Positions 32,967 through 41,191 are shown, counted from the first letter of the stretch. The stretch: 41,298 nt of DNA from Nitrospirota bacterium (GCA_029858565.1 JAOUEV010000030.1:1-41298); one strand, 5' to 3'. Notes: a model not told the origin generated them from the sequence alone. A program made the numbers and translations.

Positions 32967-34217
32967 ATGGTACACGGCGAGATATGGACCATGAAAGAGC
33001 TGTTCACCTATCCCAATGAGTACATCTATTGGAGCGTGCAGATCGTGATGTACCCGTTCATGACGGGATTGGTCGCGGGAGCATTTGTGTTATCGTCGCT
33101 CTATCACGTATTCGGGATCAAGGAGCTGAAGGACATCGCCCGTTTCGCTTTGGTATTTTCCTTCGCGCTCCTGTTCGCGGCGCCCATGCCGATCATGCTG
33201 CACCTGCAGCATCCGTTCCGCGGCATCAATGTGATGATGACCCCGCATTTCACTTCGGCGATCGCGGCGTTCGGCATTGTGTTTTTTACCTATGGCGCCA
33301 TTGTTGCGTCGGAACTATGGTTCTTGTACCGTAAACACTTTGTAGACAAGGCGTTGGCGCTCAGAGAGAAACAGGACAAGTCCTTTGTCGAACAGCTTTG
33401 GTACCTTCTGTACGGCACTTTGACGCTGGGGTCCTATGATGTGAGCGACGAAGCGCTCCACCGGGACGAGAAGGCCATCAAGGTCCTGGCTGGTATCGGT
33501 ATTCCGGTGGCCTGCTTCCTGCACGGATATGCCGGATTCATCTTCGGTTCCGTTAAGGCGAACGCTCTTTGGATGACGCCGCTCATGCCGGTGATCTTCA
33601 TCATGTCCGCCATTGTGTCCGGCATCGCCCTCTGCATGCTCACCTACATCGTGGTGATGGAGATACGGAAGTTCATGATGAAGCGGTCCCGGAAAACCTG
33701 GCAGCAGTCCTTGGAAGAAGTAAAGGGTGCCGAGATGCATGTGGTAAAGATGACCGCCAAGTATCTGGTCCTGTTCCTGGTACTTGCCATCACGCTGGAA
33801 TTTCTGGACCTGATCTTCCGAGGGTATACGGCGGTCAAGTCCTGGGACGTGCTCCGGAGCGTTATCTATGAGCGCGATTTCTACGATATTTTCATCATGC
33901 AATACGGCATAGGCAACCTGGTACCGCTGCTGCTCTTCCTTGTCCCGGGGCTGACGATCCGCAGAACGATCCTCGGCGTGCTCCTTGTCCTGTTCGGCGT
34001 ATTCATGATGCGCTGGAACGTGGTCATCGGCGGGCAGGCATTCTCGCTTACTTTCGCGGGCTATATGCACTATCTGCTTCCTATTGTCCCCCATGACTGG
34101 GAAACTGCGAAGGAAGGCTTGGTAGGAGCGGTCGGAATTTTTGTTATGCCTTTTGTGCTGTTCTGGTTCATTGCGAAAGTGTTCCCGGTCTTCGGCGAGA
34201 CCAATAAAGCACATTGA
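32967..34217 (+). CDS. NrfD/PsrC/DsrP-type quinone-binding membrane subunit
   Basis: 416 residues with about ten membrane helices. YPNEYIYWSVQIVMYPFMTGLVAGAFVLSSL at the N-terminus, FAAPMPIMLHLQHPFRG and SIGLPxxF-like GIPVACFLHGYAGFIFGSVKANALW are typical of the NrfD/HybB superfamily, which oxidises or reduces menaquinone in the membrane. It begins two bases after the ferredoxin. Direction of electron flow (menaquinol oxidation or menaquinone reduction) cannot be read from sequence, and no catalytic molybdo-subunit is encoded next to it, so the terminal partner may be one of the multiheme cytochromes downstream. Confidence 0.93.
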   Translation: MVHGEIWTMKELFTYPNEYIYWSVQIVMYPFMTGLVAGAFVLSSLYHVFGIKELKDIARFALVFSFALLFAAPMPIMLHLQHPFRGINVMMTPHFTSAIAAFGIVFFTYGAIVASELWFLYRKHFVDKALALREKQDKSFVEQLWYLLYGTLTLGSYDVSDEALHRDEKAIKVLAGIGIPVACFLHGYAGFIFGSVKANALWMTPLMPVIFIMSAIVSGIALCMLTYIVVMEIRKFMMKRSRKTWQQSLEEVKGAEMHVVKMTAKYLVLFLVLAITLEFLDLIFRGYTAVKSWDVLRSVIYERDFYDIFIMQYGIGNLVPLLLFLVPGLTIRRTILGVLLVLFGVFMMRWNVVIGGQAFSLTFAGYMHYLLPIVPHDWETAKEGLVGAVGIFVMPFVLFWFIAKVFPVFGETNKAH

Positions 34218-34342
34218 TCGAAAAAGTGCGGACCCGCCGGGTCCTGGGCTAAAAGTTGAATGAATTACCGTTCGGTAGCTCAATGGCCGATAATTGTTTC
34301 CATATTAGATAAACTTTTAGGCCTGTGCAGTGTCCAAAATAA

Positions 34343-34371
34343 GCGGGGAAGGGCTCAAAAGCCTTCCCCGC
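34343..34371 (+). terminator. Terminator hairpin after the NrfD operon
   Basis: GCGGGGAAGG-GCT pairs with AGCCTTCCCCGC (12 pairs, one bulged G, loop CAAA). The following T-run is short (ATTTCC), so termination may be partial. It lies about 130 bases past the NrfD stop. Confidence 0.65.
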
Positions 34372-34478
34372 ATTTCCATTATCACAGGACCTGATCACTG
34401 CTGCTAACCCTTTGTTTTATGGAGCTCCCATCAGTTTTTTTAGTTGTGCGCAGGATCTTTTTTTCGAGTTGATATCTA

Positions 34479-34507
34479 TTGACTTATGAAACTTCCTGTG
34501 ATATAAA
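34479..34507 (+). promoter_or_regulatory. Sigma70 promoter of the 11-heme cytochrome gene
   Basis: TTGACT (34479-34484), a 17-base spacer and TATAAA (34502-34507). The start would be near 34514. The short leader ends in AAAGGGGAGGA right before the ATG at 34555, favouring this ATG over the one at 34525. Confidence 0.75.
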
Positions 34508-34554
34508 CTCGGGCTTAGTGAAAGATGCTTGAAAGGGGGCACCAAAGGGGAGGA

Positions 34555-35568
34555 ATGAAGGTTTTTAGTTGGTTTACTGATAAGTTAAACTGGGCCAAAG
34601 AGAGGATCCAGGAACCCCTTACGCTCAAGGCCAAGATCCTGATCGTTGTCATGTTGCTCGTTATTGTAGGCGGCGGCGGATTCGTAGCTTACAAGTTCTA
34701 TGATTTCACGCAGAATAACCCCAAATTCTGCGTAGGGTGCCACCTTATGCAGGAAGCATATGACAGCTGGGCTAAGAGCGAACACAAAGCCCTGAACTGC
34801 CATGATTGCCATCATCTGACTATCCCGGAGCAGAACCAGCTGCTGATCAGTTTTGTCATGCATCGGCCTACAAAGGTTCCAGACCGGCATGGTAAGGTGA
34901 TCATCGGTTCCGAGATATGCAATAAATGTCATACCTCGGAAAAAGCGCCGCGCATCAACACGTCGCTCTTTCATGCAAAACATGTGTACATGGAGCAGCT
35001 TGAGTGCACCTACTGCCATGGCGAGGTAAAGGCTGACAAGTCTGGGCTGCATCGCTTCCTTCCCACAGAGAAGTTCTGCCTCAAGTGTCATGAAGGCAAG
35101 TCGGTGCATGGAGAAGGCATGGGTGGACTAGCCTGCCTGAACTGTCATACTGACCGGACCAAGGACCTGAAGCCGGGAAGAAGGAAATGCCTGTATTGCC
35201 ATAGCAATGACGAAGGACTGCGGAAGCTGCTTCGTGACGATTCCACCATGGACGTACGGTACTTTGCCCCTGATGCTGCGACGCTCCGCAAAGCGACAAA
35301 GATCGTCTATGACGAGTCAGCGCCCATGCAGTTCTACTGCTATGAATGTCACAAGCCGCATACCCAGGGAAAAGTACGGCCGAACAGCACTTATTGTTTG
35401 AGCTGCCACGGTAATATCCAGAAGATCGGAAAACATAAGGTCCATCTGGCCATGGATATGCAGTGTAAGGATTGTCACAAGCCCCACGTGTGGAAGGTCA
35501 CTGAGGCTTCGGCCAAGAAGGACTGCACACAATGCCATGAGTATCGCAGTCCCAAAGCGTTCATATAA
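34555..35568 (+). CDS. Membrane-anchored 11-heme NapC/NirT-like cytochrome c
   Basis: 337 residues. A membrane helix (about 26-48) with an amphipathic lead-in, then eleven CxxCH sites: CVGCH, CHDCH, CNKCH, CTYCH, CLKCH, CLNCH, CLYCH, CYECH, CLSCH, CKDCH and CTQCH. The first (NPKFCVGCHLMQEAYDSWAKSEHK) has the NapC/NrfH signature, implying menaquinol oxidation at the membrane; the remaining hemes form a long periplasmic wire. No catalytic residues for nitrite or hydroxylamine reduction (such as CxxCK) are seen. It is probably a quinol-to-periplasm conduit. The c7 cytochrome follows 103 bases later. Confidence 0.9.
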   Translation: MKVFSWFTDKLNWAKERIQEPLTLKAKILIVVMLLVIVGGGGFVAYKFYDFTQNNPKFCVGCHLMQEAYDSWAKSEHKALNCHDCHHLTIPEQNQLLISFVMHRPTKVPDRHGKVIIGSEICNKCHTSEKAPRINTSLFHAKHVYMEQLECTYCHGEVKADKSGLHRFLPTEKFCLKCHEGKSVHGEGMGGLACLNCHTDRTKDLKPGRRKCLYCHSNDEGLRKLLRDDSTMDVRYFAPDAATLRKATKIVYDESAPMQFYCYECHKPHTQGKVRPNSTYCLSCHGNIQKIGKHKVHLAMDMQCKDCHKPHVWKVTEASAKKDCTQCHEYRSPKAFI

Positions 35569-35671
35569 AAGCGCTTAGCTCTGGTTTTCTTAGAAGGTGG
35601 CCACGAACGCAGCAGCTTTGATACCTGTTTTTCTTGGAGTTTACTCTGATAACGAAAGGGGGTGAAACTAA

Positions 35672-35995
35672 ATGAAGAAAGTTATCGTGATGTCTCTCGT
35701 TGTTGTTCTGTCCTTCGCCATGGCGGCGACCGTTTTCGCGGTCCCGGCTGGCAAGACCGTTGAGTTCGACGGCAAGGGTGGCGGCAAGGTTGTATTTGAC
35801 GGCAAGATCCACGCTGACAAGGGTGCCAAGTGCGCCGATTGCCATCAGTCCGGTCTGTTCAAGATGAAGAAGGGCGGCGACGTCATCACCATGAAGGACA
35901 TGGAGGCCGGCAAGAACTGTGGTGCTTGCCACAACGGCACCAAGGCCTTCTCGGTGAAGGATGCAGCCAGCTGCGCAAAGTGCCACAAGAAGTAA
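35672..35995 (+). CDS. Periplasmic triheme c7-type cytochrome
   Basis: 107 residues with a cleavable signal peptide (cleavage likely after ATVFA, residue 23). The mature part of about 85 residues has three CxxCH motifs (CADCH, CGACH, CAKCH), HADKGAKCADCH, and Lys/Gly-rich loops, the layout of c7-type cytochromes that shuttle electrons in the periplasm of metal-reducing and related bacteria. A second set of histidines (KIHADKG, NGTKAFSV region) may complete bis-His ligation. GAAAGGGGGTGA gives a strong ribosome site. A strong terminator follows, so it is the last gene of its unit. Confidence 0.92.
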   Translation: MKKVIVMSLVVVLSFAMAATVFAVPAGKTVEFDGKGGGKVVFDGKIHADKGAKCADCHQSGLFKMKKGGDVITMKDMEAGKNCGACHNGTKAFSVKDAASCAKCHKK

Positions 35996-36017
35996 GTCGC
36001 ACGCTTTCATTCGCAGT

Positions 36018-36053
36018 AAAAACCCTCACGGTATTTCCGTGAGGGTTTTTTTA
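36018..36053 (+). terminator. Rho-independent terminator after the c7 cytochrome
   Basis: A 14-bp stem (36018-36031 with 36037-36050), a five-base loop TATTT and a run of T to 36052. It separates the cytochrome operon from the tRNA-Sec gene on the opposite strand. Confidence 0.9.
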
Positions 36054-36056
36054 TTG

Positions 36057-36155
36057 TGGCGGGAGAGCATGAGAATCGAACTCACCTTTCCTGACCCAAG
36101 CCAGGAACCACCGGATTTGAAGTCCGGGACGGGCACCAGCTCCGTAACCTCTCCC
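36057..36155 (-). tRNA. selC: tRNA-Sec (selenocysteine), anticodon TCA
   Basis: 99 bases including an encoded CCA. On the minus strand the acceptor GGGAGAG pairs with CTCTCCC, followed by discriminator G and CCA. The anticodon arm CCGGA-CTTCAAA-TCCGG gives anticodon TCA. A long variable arm has a six-pair stem (TTCCTG with CAGGAA), and the T-arm has the loop TTCGATT. The long variable arm, long acceptor, G73 and TCA anticodon identify tRNA-Sec, which inserts selenocysteine at UGA with SelA, SelB and SelD (not in this window). No selenoprotein with an in-frame UGA was recognised here. Confidence 0.95.
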
Positions 36156-36208
36156 AATTGTGCGTTGAATTATACGGAACAGGGCAGCCAGCCGCAAGCT
36201 TTTTTTCT

Positions 36209-38212
36209 TTACTCTGACGTTCCTTTTTCAGGATTCCCTGTACGGGTGAGCAAATCCAGCGCGCTATCGAGTTCCTGATGGCTGCCGAGCAGCACCAGGA
36301 TGTCATCCGCCTGGAGAACGAGGTCCGGGCCGGGGTTGGTCAGGGCTTCTCCTGCGCGGACAATTGCGATCATCGTGGCTCCGGTCGATTTCCGAAGGTC
36401 CAGTTCACGGAGAGATCTGCCTGCAGCGGGATGCTCCTCGAGTATTTGGACGTTCTCGACCGTTGCAGCTGCGAACAATGCGGCGATCTTCTCGATCTTG
36501 CTCTGGTCAAGCGATATTCCCCGAAGCATTTTATACCCGTCAAATCGTACCAAGCTGATCTGGCTGCTGATGATATTTGCGGGTACATGGTACAGGTGCA
36601 GTACCCGGGAAAATATCTCAATAGAGGTCTCAAATTCCTCGGTGATGACCTGGTCAGCGCCGAGGGCGAGCAGGGCGTCGACATCGGCTGCGTATCTTGT
36701 ACGCACCAGGATAAATATCGAAGAATTGATCCTGCGGACATGCTTGATGGCGACGCGAGTCGCACCGAAATCCGATATGGCAAATACGATAGCGCGGGCG
36801 CAGGGCGCTCCGGCGCGGACAAGAACATCCTCACGCGTGATGTCTCCGTAGATGATGGGCTCGCCATCATCCCGTGCCTTGCGGATGGTATCAGCGTTCA
36901 CTTCGAGGACCGTATAGGGGATGTGGGTCGCCTTGAGCGTGCGAGCCAGGTTCTTCCCGTTCAGGCCGTATCCTGCGATGATGGTGTGTCCGGTGAGGGC
37001 ACAGATCGCAGGCTGATCTACAGATTCTGAAGCAACCAAGCGAAGCCGGTCGGCCATCCAAGGGGAGGCTTGAATGATGAACGGAGTTGCCACCATGGTC
37101 AGGATGGACGTATTTATGAAGGCCTGATAGGTGGTCCCTTCGATAAGTCCGAGAGCTGCCCCCTGCTGCGCCAGGAGGAACGAGAACTCTCCGGCTTGCG
37201 ATAGGGCCAATGCCGCTAGTAGAGCAGAACGGAACGGATACTTGAGCAGGAAGGCCGTTCCTGCGACCAGAGTGGTCTTGAGAATGATCAGTGCGGCGGT
37301 CAGGGAAAGCAGCAGGGGCCAATGATCGGCAAAATAACCGGTCTGAAGAAGCATCCCCATGGAAATGAAAAATATGCTGGCAAAATAATCACGAAAAGGC
37401 AGTATGTCGGCAACAATATGATGGCTGTATTCCGATTCGGCAATGATGAGGCCGGCCAGGAAGGCGCCAAGCGCAAGGGAAAGCCCGAGGCTGAAGGTCA
37501 CCCATGCCGTACCAAGGCAGAGCAGAACAACCAGGAGAAAGAACATTTCCCTGTTCCGCAGCCGGATCACCTGATGCAGCAAAAAAGGAACGATACGGCG
37601 GGCGGCAAGAAAGACCGCGGCCAAGCCGAGGAATGCTTTGCCCAGGCTGATTATCACGGACAGGATGGTGATCCCTCCAGCCGATCGTGCCTCCCCGAGC
37701 ACCGGCAGCAACAGAAGAAGCGGGACGACCGCCATGTCCTGAAACAGGAGGATGCCTGTGGACAATCGGCCGTGAGCTGAATCAAGCTCCGCACGGTCCG
37801 TATACATCTTCAGTACGATGGCCGTGCTGCTGAGGGAAGCCAGGAACCCGAAAAAAACCGCCTGATGAAAAGGATAGTGGAACAGCATCGCGATCCCGGC
37901 GACACACATGATCGTCAGCCCGACCTGGAAGCTTCCTCCGATGAGGAATTGCCTCCCGAATCGCATGATATCGGCAATGGAGAACTCCAGTCCCACAGTG
38001 AAGAGGAGGAGCACGACTCCTATCTCGGACAGTCGTTCGACTGCGTGGGTCTCCGTAATGAACGATGCACCGTAGGGACCGATGATCACGCCGGTGATCA
38101 GGAAGCCTACCAGAGCAGGAAGGCGGATCTTGTGGAAGAGGAACGTAATGGGAAGTGAAACGGCGAGTAGGATGATGAGTTCGCGGAGTATGGTTATTTC
38201 CTGATCGTGCAT
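36209..38212 (-). CDS. KefB/CPA2-type monovalent cation:proton antiporter with RCK domains
   Basis: About 667 residues. About twelve membrane helices (1-385, typical blocks LPALVGFLITGVIIGPYG, LLLFTVGLEFS, SLSSTAIVLKMYTD, ALGAFLAGLIIAESEYSHHI), then a TrkA-N/RCK nucleotide-binding domain (about 410-530, HTIIAGYGLNGKNLART) and a TrkA-C domain (about 560-650). It exports K+ or Na+ in exchange for protons, gated by NAD(H) or similar ligands. The frame opens 33 codons further upstream, but the antiporter homology begins near MHDQEITILREL at 38212, where an extended -10 lies just upstream. Stop lies 53 bases before tRNA-Sec, same strand. Confidence 0.9.
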   Translation of the reverse strand: MHDQEITILRELIILLAVSLPITFLFHKIRLPALVGFLITGVIIGPYGASFITETHAVERLSEIGVVLLLFTVGLEFSIADIMRFGRQFLIGGSFQVGLTIMCVAGIAMLFHYPFHQAVFFGFLASLSSTAIVLKMYTDRAELDSAHGRLSTGILLFQDMAVVPLLLLLPVLGEARSAGGITILSVIISLGKAFLGLAAVFLAARRIVPFLLHQVIRLRNREMFFLLVVLLCLGTAWVTFSLGLSLALGAFLAGLIIAESEYSHHIVADILPFRDYFASIFFISMGMLLQTGYFADHWPLLLSLTAALIILKTTLVAGTAFLLKYPFRSALLAALALSQAGEFSFLLAQQGAALGLIEGTTYQAFINTSILTMVATPFIIQASPWMADRLRLVASESVDQPAICALTGHTIIAGYGLNGKNLARTLKATHIPYTVLEVNADTIRKARDDGEPIIYGDITREDVLVRAGAPCARAIVFAISDFGATRVAIKHVRRINSSIFILVRTRYAADVDALLALGADQVITEEFETSIEIFSRVLHLYHVPANIISSQISLVRFDGYKMLRGISLDQSKIEKIAALFAAATVENVQILEEHPAAGRSLRELDLRKSTGATMIAIVRAGEALTNPGPDLVLQADDILVLLGSHQELDSALDLLTRTGNPEKGTSE

Positions 38213-38219
38213 GGACACT

Positions 38220-38228
38220 ATGATACCA
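38220..38228 (-). promoter_or_regulatory. Extended -10 promoter of the antiporter gene
   Basis: On the minus strand TGGTATCAT (38228-38220): TG-N-TATCAT is an extended -10 with five of six matches. No good -35 is present. The transcript would start at about the ATG (38212), so it would be leaderless; no ribosome site is seen. Confidence 0.4.
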
Positions 38229-38260
38229 CATTTACCAGAAAAGAGCTCCGTTGACGCGTG

Positions 38261-38318
38261 AATGAACCCGACAATGAACCCGAAACTCCTTGACAGTCTC
38301 CGCGCCTGCATGTTAATG
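38261..38318 (+). promoter_or_regulatory. resB promoter region with a 12-base tandem repeat
   Basis: TTGACA (38290-38295) with a weak -10 (GTTAAT 38312-38317, 16-base spacer). Just upstream AATGAACCCGAC is repeated (38261-38272 and 38273-38283, the second copy ending in A instead of AC), a possible regulator site. TGTCAA at 38319-38324 makes an inverted repeat with the -35. Confidence 0.4.
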
Positions 38319-38361
38319 TGTCAACCCAGGCAGCCATGTGGATTAGCGGAGGTTCCGAGCG

Positions 38362-39870
38362 TTGGAAACAAAAGGCCAGCAAGGCATCGTTGAAGTCGTT
38401 TCTGAAAAGATCTGGAAATTCTTTGCATCAGTCAAGCTAGCAGTTGTTCTGCTGATCATACTCGCCGCTGTATCCATTGTCGGAACGGTCATCCAGCAGA
38501 ACCAGGCTCCGGAGGATTATCTCCGTGAATACAGCCAGTCAACGATAGATCTTTTCGAGTCGATCGGGCTGTTCGACCTCTATCACACCTGGTGGTTCGT
38601 CCTGCTCCTGCTTCTTTTCACGGCAAACCTCACCATTTGCACGCTCGATAGATTCCCGTCAGCGTGGAAAGCCATTCGCGCTCCGCTCCGTCCCATGTCG
38701 GAAGAGGGTTTTAAGGCATTGCCCTGCAAAAAGGAATTGACGATCAAGGGAAGCACGGAGGAGGCCGAGGCAGTTGTCATCAGGGCACTAAGCTCGGGGC
38801 GCTATAAATACGCGCTTTCCAAAGAGCAGGGGATGACCCACATAGCATCTCAGCGAGGTGCATACAGCCGGTTGGGAGTATATATAACCCATGTAAGCAT
38901 ACTGCTCATTTTCACAGGTGCGATCATTGGCGCATTTTTCGGATTCAAGGGATTCCTGAACCTGCCGGAAGGCGAAGCATCCTCTGTGGTATATCTTCGC
39001 AATGAGCCCATCTGGGACAAGATCATGGACGGTTTCGGCATCAGCAAAAGCCAGGTCATCCTGGACCCGCGCATCGGCGTGCCTGCCATGCCGCTGGGCT
39101 ATTATGTCCGTTGCGACAATTTTGAGGTCGATTATTATACGAACCAGGGCCGACCCACAGGAATGCCTTCCGAATACTGGAGCCAGCTTTCGGTTTTCGA
39201 TATGGAACGGCAGAAGGTCCTGGATAAACGCATCCGCGTAAATGACCCGCTCACCCATCACGGGATCACCTTCTATCAGTCGAGCTACGGCACCATACCG
39301 AATGCAAGCGGCAAGGTCGTTTTGACCGTCAAGATGAAGAACTCTGCCGACGCCGGAGAAAAAGTGGTCGCGGAGCTCGACGGCACGGTCTATGTTCCGT
39401 CCATTGATCGGACGATCCGCATCCTGGGGGTATCTCCTTACGGGGTTCGAGATCCCATGAGCGGCCAGATCCAGTACTATCGTTCTCAGAATGGAGAGTT
39501 CGTGAATCCCGTTGTTGAGCTTGAGGTCCTGCGTGGCTCAAAACCGGTCTATCGAACCCAGGTCATGAAAGTGGACCCAGGGGAACCGTCGATGCCGGAG
39601 AACTATACGATCAGCTATTCGGATTATTGGGGTGCGCGATATACCGGTCTCCAGGTAACCAAGGATCCCGGTGTTCTGGTAGTGTACTCGGGATTCATCC
39701 TGCTGTGCATCGGACCGATCATTGCATTTTTCGGGTCCCACCGCAAGATATGGGTGCGCTTGCAGGACCGCAAGGGCCAAACCGCCGTGATGGCGGGCGG
39801 TTCGTCGAACCGGAACCGCATCGGCTTTGAGCGTGAGTTCGCAGGCATATTTGAAAAGATTGCGAAGTAA
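38362..39870 (+). CDS. resB: Cytochrome c maturation protein ResB/Ccs1 (system II)
   Basis: 502 residues. Three N-terminal membrane helices (about 23-42, 75-95, 170-195), a large periplasmic domain (200-440) and a C-terminal helix (about 450-470). Seen: KIWKFFASVKLAVVLLIILAAVSIVGTVIQQ, SRLGVYITHVSILLIFTGAIIG, DPLTHHGITFYQSSYG and VTKDPGVLVVYSGFILLCIGPIIAFFGSHRKIWVRL, all ResB hallmarks. With CcsA it delivers haem and attaches it to CxxCH motifs in the periplasm. Start TTG with GGAGG upstream. ccsA follows after 18 bases. Confidence 0.94.
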   Translation: METKGQQGIVEVVSEKIWKFFASVKLAVVLLIILAAVSIVGTVIQQNQAPEDYLREYSQSTIDLFESIGLFDLYHTWWFVLLLLLFTANLTICTLDRFPSAWKAIRAPLRPMSEEGFKALPCKKELTIKGSTEEAEAVVIRALSSGRYKYALSKEQGMTHIASQRGAYSRLGVYITHVSILLIFTGAIIGAFFGFKGFLNLPEGEASSVVYLRNEPIWDKIMDGFGISKSQVILDPRIGVPAMPLGYYVRCDNFEVDYYTNQGRPTGMPSEYWSQLSVFDMERQKVLDKRIRVNDPLTHHGITFYQSSYGTIPNASGKVVLTVKMKNSADAGEKVVAELDGTVYVPSIDRTIRILGVSPYGVRDPMSGQIQYYRSQNGEFVNPVVELEVLRGSKPVYRTQVMKVDPGEPSMPENYTISYSDYWGARYTGLQVTKDPGVLVVYSGFILLCIGPIIAFFGSHRKIWVRLQDRKGQTAVMAGGSSNRNRIGFEREFAGIFEKIAK

Positions 39871-39888
39871 GTCATCCGGGAGGATTAG

Positions 39889-41133
39889 ATGGAAAGTTCC
39901 CTGTTGTTCAATTTAGCCACCCTAGCCTATCTGGCAGCCATGGTTCTCTATGTTGCTTTTCTTGTTCTTAAAAAGGAAAACGTAGGAAAATCTGCTTCCG
40001 TCCTGGCTTATGCCGGCCTTGCTGTACAGACCGTAGCATTGATCATGCGCTGGGCGGAATCCTATCAGATGGGTATCGGCCGTGTTCCCTTGTCCAACCT
40101 GTATGAATCGCTGGTGTTCTTTACCTGGTGTACCGTGCTGATCTATGTGGTTGTCGAATGGAAGTACAAGACCAGGGCCTTCGGCGCTTTTGTGATGCCC
40201 GTAGCATTCATGGCACTGGCCTTTATCAACGTGGCAGGCATCAGCAATGACATTACGCCTCTTGTGCCTGCGCTGAAGAGCAACTGGCTTTTATACCATG
40301 TTCTGCTCAGCTTCATCAGCTACGCCACCTTTGGTGTAGCTTTTGCGGTAAGCATAATTTACCTGCTGCAGGATACCGAAGAGCGTGGTTCGGCAGGTTA
40401 TCTTGCGGCGGCGCTCGGCATATCGACGGTGCTCATCGTCCTGGGGTATGTTCTCAACTCCGCGGGCATGAAGGTCCAGTTCTGGATGGGACTGGGAATC
40501 CTTGCTATGGTCTGGTTCACCTATATGGTCGTGAAGGGCGCGCTCAGCAGACCTCAAGTCTATCTGTTCATCACCTTTTGCACAACCCTTGCCTCTGGCA
40601 TGCTCATTTTCATGGGTATTGATTTTTTGATCTTCAAAATGCTGCATCAGACGTCGGCTGCCGATGACGGCTTCAGAAAGCACATGTTTGAATCGACGTT
40701 CATCAGCAACTCCATACCGGTCATCGCGATCTCCTGGGCCGGTGTTTTGGCTCTGTTCGCGGTCATATGGTCTTCTGGATTAAAGATCAAGGTGATGCTC
40801 AAACAGTTCCTCCCAGCGCAGGAAATTCTCGACGATCTGAACTACCGCATGATCGCCATCGGCTGGCCATTATTCACAGCAGGAGGGCTTGTCATGGGAG
40901 CCATCTGGGCGAACAGCGCATGGGGAACGTACTGGGGCTGGGATCCCAAAGAGACCTGGTCGCTCATCACGTGGTTCGTCTATTCCATCTATCTTCACGC
41001 GCGCTATGTGCGGGGGTGGAAAGGCACCCAGATGGCGGTCATCTCTTCAATTGGCTTCCTGTCCGTGATCTTCACCTATCTCGGTGTGAACCTGGTCCTG
41101 TCAGGACTGCATTCCTACGGCGGCATGAACTAA
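39889..41133 (+). CDS. ccsA: Cytochrome c haem lyase CcsA/ResC with an extra membrane insert
   Basis: 414 residues. The tryptophan-rich haem-binding motif (WANSAWGTYWGWDPKETWSL, residues 340-359) and flanking histidines (H137 in LLYHVLLSFISYA, H370 in YLHARYV) identify CcsA of system II. The usual protein is about 280-320 residues. Here residues 165-306 are an extra segment with about four membrane helices (171-190, 199-217, 223-250, 275-298), placed between the first core half and the DDLNYRMIAIGWPL helix. ATG follows GGGAGGA. Works with ResB; a hairpin terminator follows. Confidence 0.94.
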   Translation: MESSLLFNLATLAYLAAMVLYVAFLVLKKENVGKSASVLAYAGLAVQTVALIMRWAESYQMGIGRVPLSNLYESLVFFTWCTVLIYVVVEWKYKTRAFGAFVMPVAFMALAFINVAGISNDITPLVPALKSNWLLYHVLLSFISYATFGVAFAVSIIYLLQDTEERGSAGYLAAALGISTVLIVLGYVLNSAGMKVQFWMGLGILAMVWFTYMVVKGALSRPQVYLFITFCTTLASGMLIFMGIDFLIFKMLHQTSAADDGFRKHMFESTFISNSIPVIAISWAGVLALFAVIWSSGLKIKVMLKQFLPAQEILDDLNYRMIAIGWPLFTAGGLVMGAIWANSAWGTYWGWDPKETWSLITWFVYSIYLHARYVRGWKGTQMAVISSIGFLSVIFTYLGVNLVLSGLHSYGGMN

Positions 41134-41155
41134 GTCAGATACAGGAGTAATAACG

Positions 41156-41190
41156 AAGGCCGGCATCCTGGTGATGCCGGCCTTTTCTTT
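41156..41190 (+). terminator. Rho-independent terminator of resB-ccsA
   Basis: AAGGCCGGCAT (41156-41166) pairs with ATGCCGGCCTT (41174-41184), loop of seven bases, then TTCTTT. It directly precedes the intron-like sequence starting at 41192. Confidence 0.88.
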
Positions 41191-41191
41191 T

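Larger units (their letters stand above)
34218..34554 (+). other. 337-base intergenic region with three hairpins and a promoter
   Basis: No convincing gene. It holds GGACCC-GCC-GGGTCC (34230-34244), a 78-base element bounded by 12-base arms that match at 11 of 12 positions (34246-34257 with 34312-34323), a GC-rich terminator hairpin (34343-34371), T-rich runs around 34436-34472, and the promoter of the 11-heme cytochrome gene (34479-34507). The stretch near 34270 (CGGTAGCTCAATGG) resembles a tRNA D-arm but no tRNA fold follows. Confidence 0.6.

Noticed and set aside
33315-34283. Minus-strand frame opposite the NrfD gene
   Set aside because: His/Asp/Gln-rich mirror of a hydrophobic protein; no signature.
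34268-34285. tRNA-like D-arm sequence (CGGTAGCTCAATGG)
   Set aside because: No acceptor, anticodon or T-arm pairs with it; chance similarity inside the inverted-repeat element.
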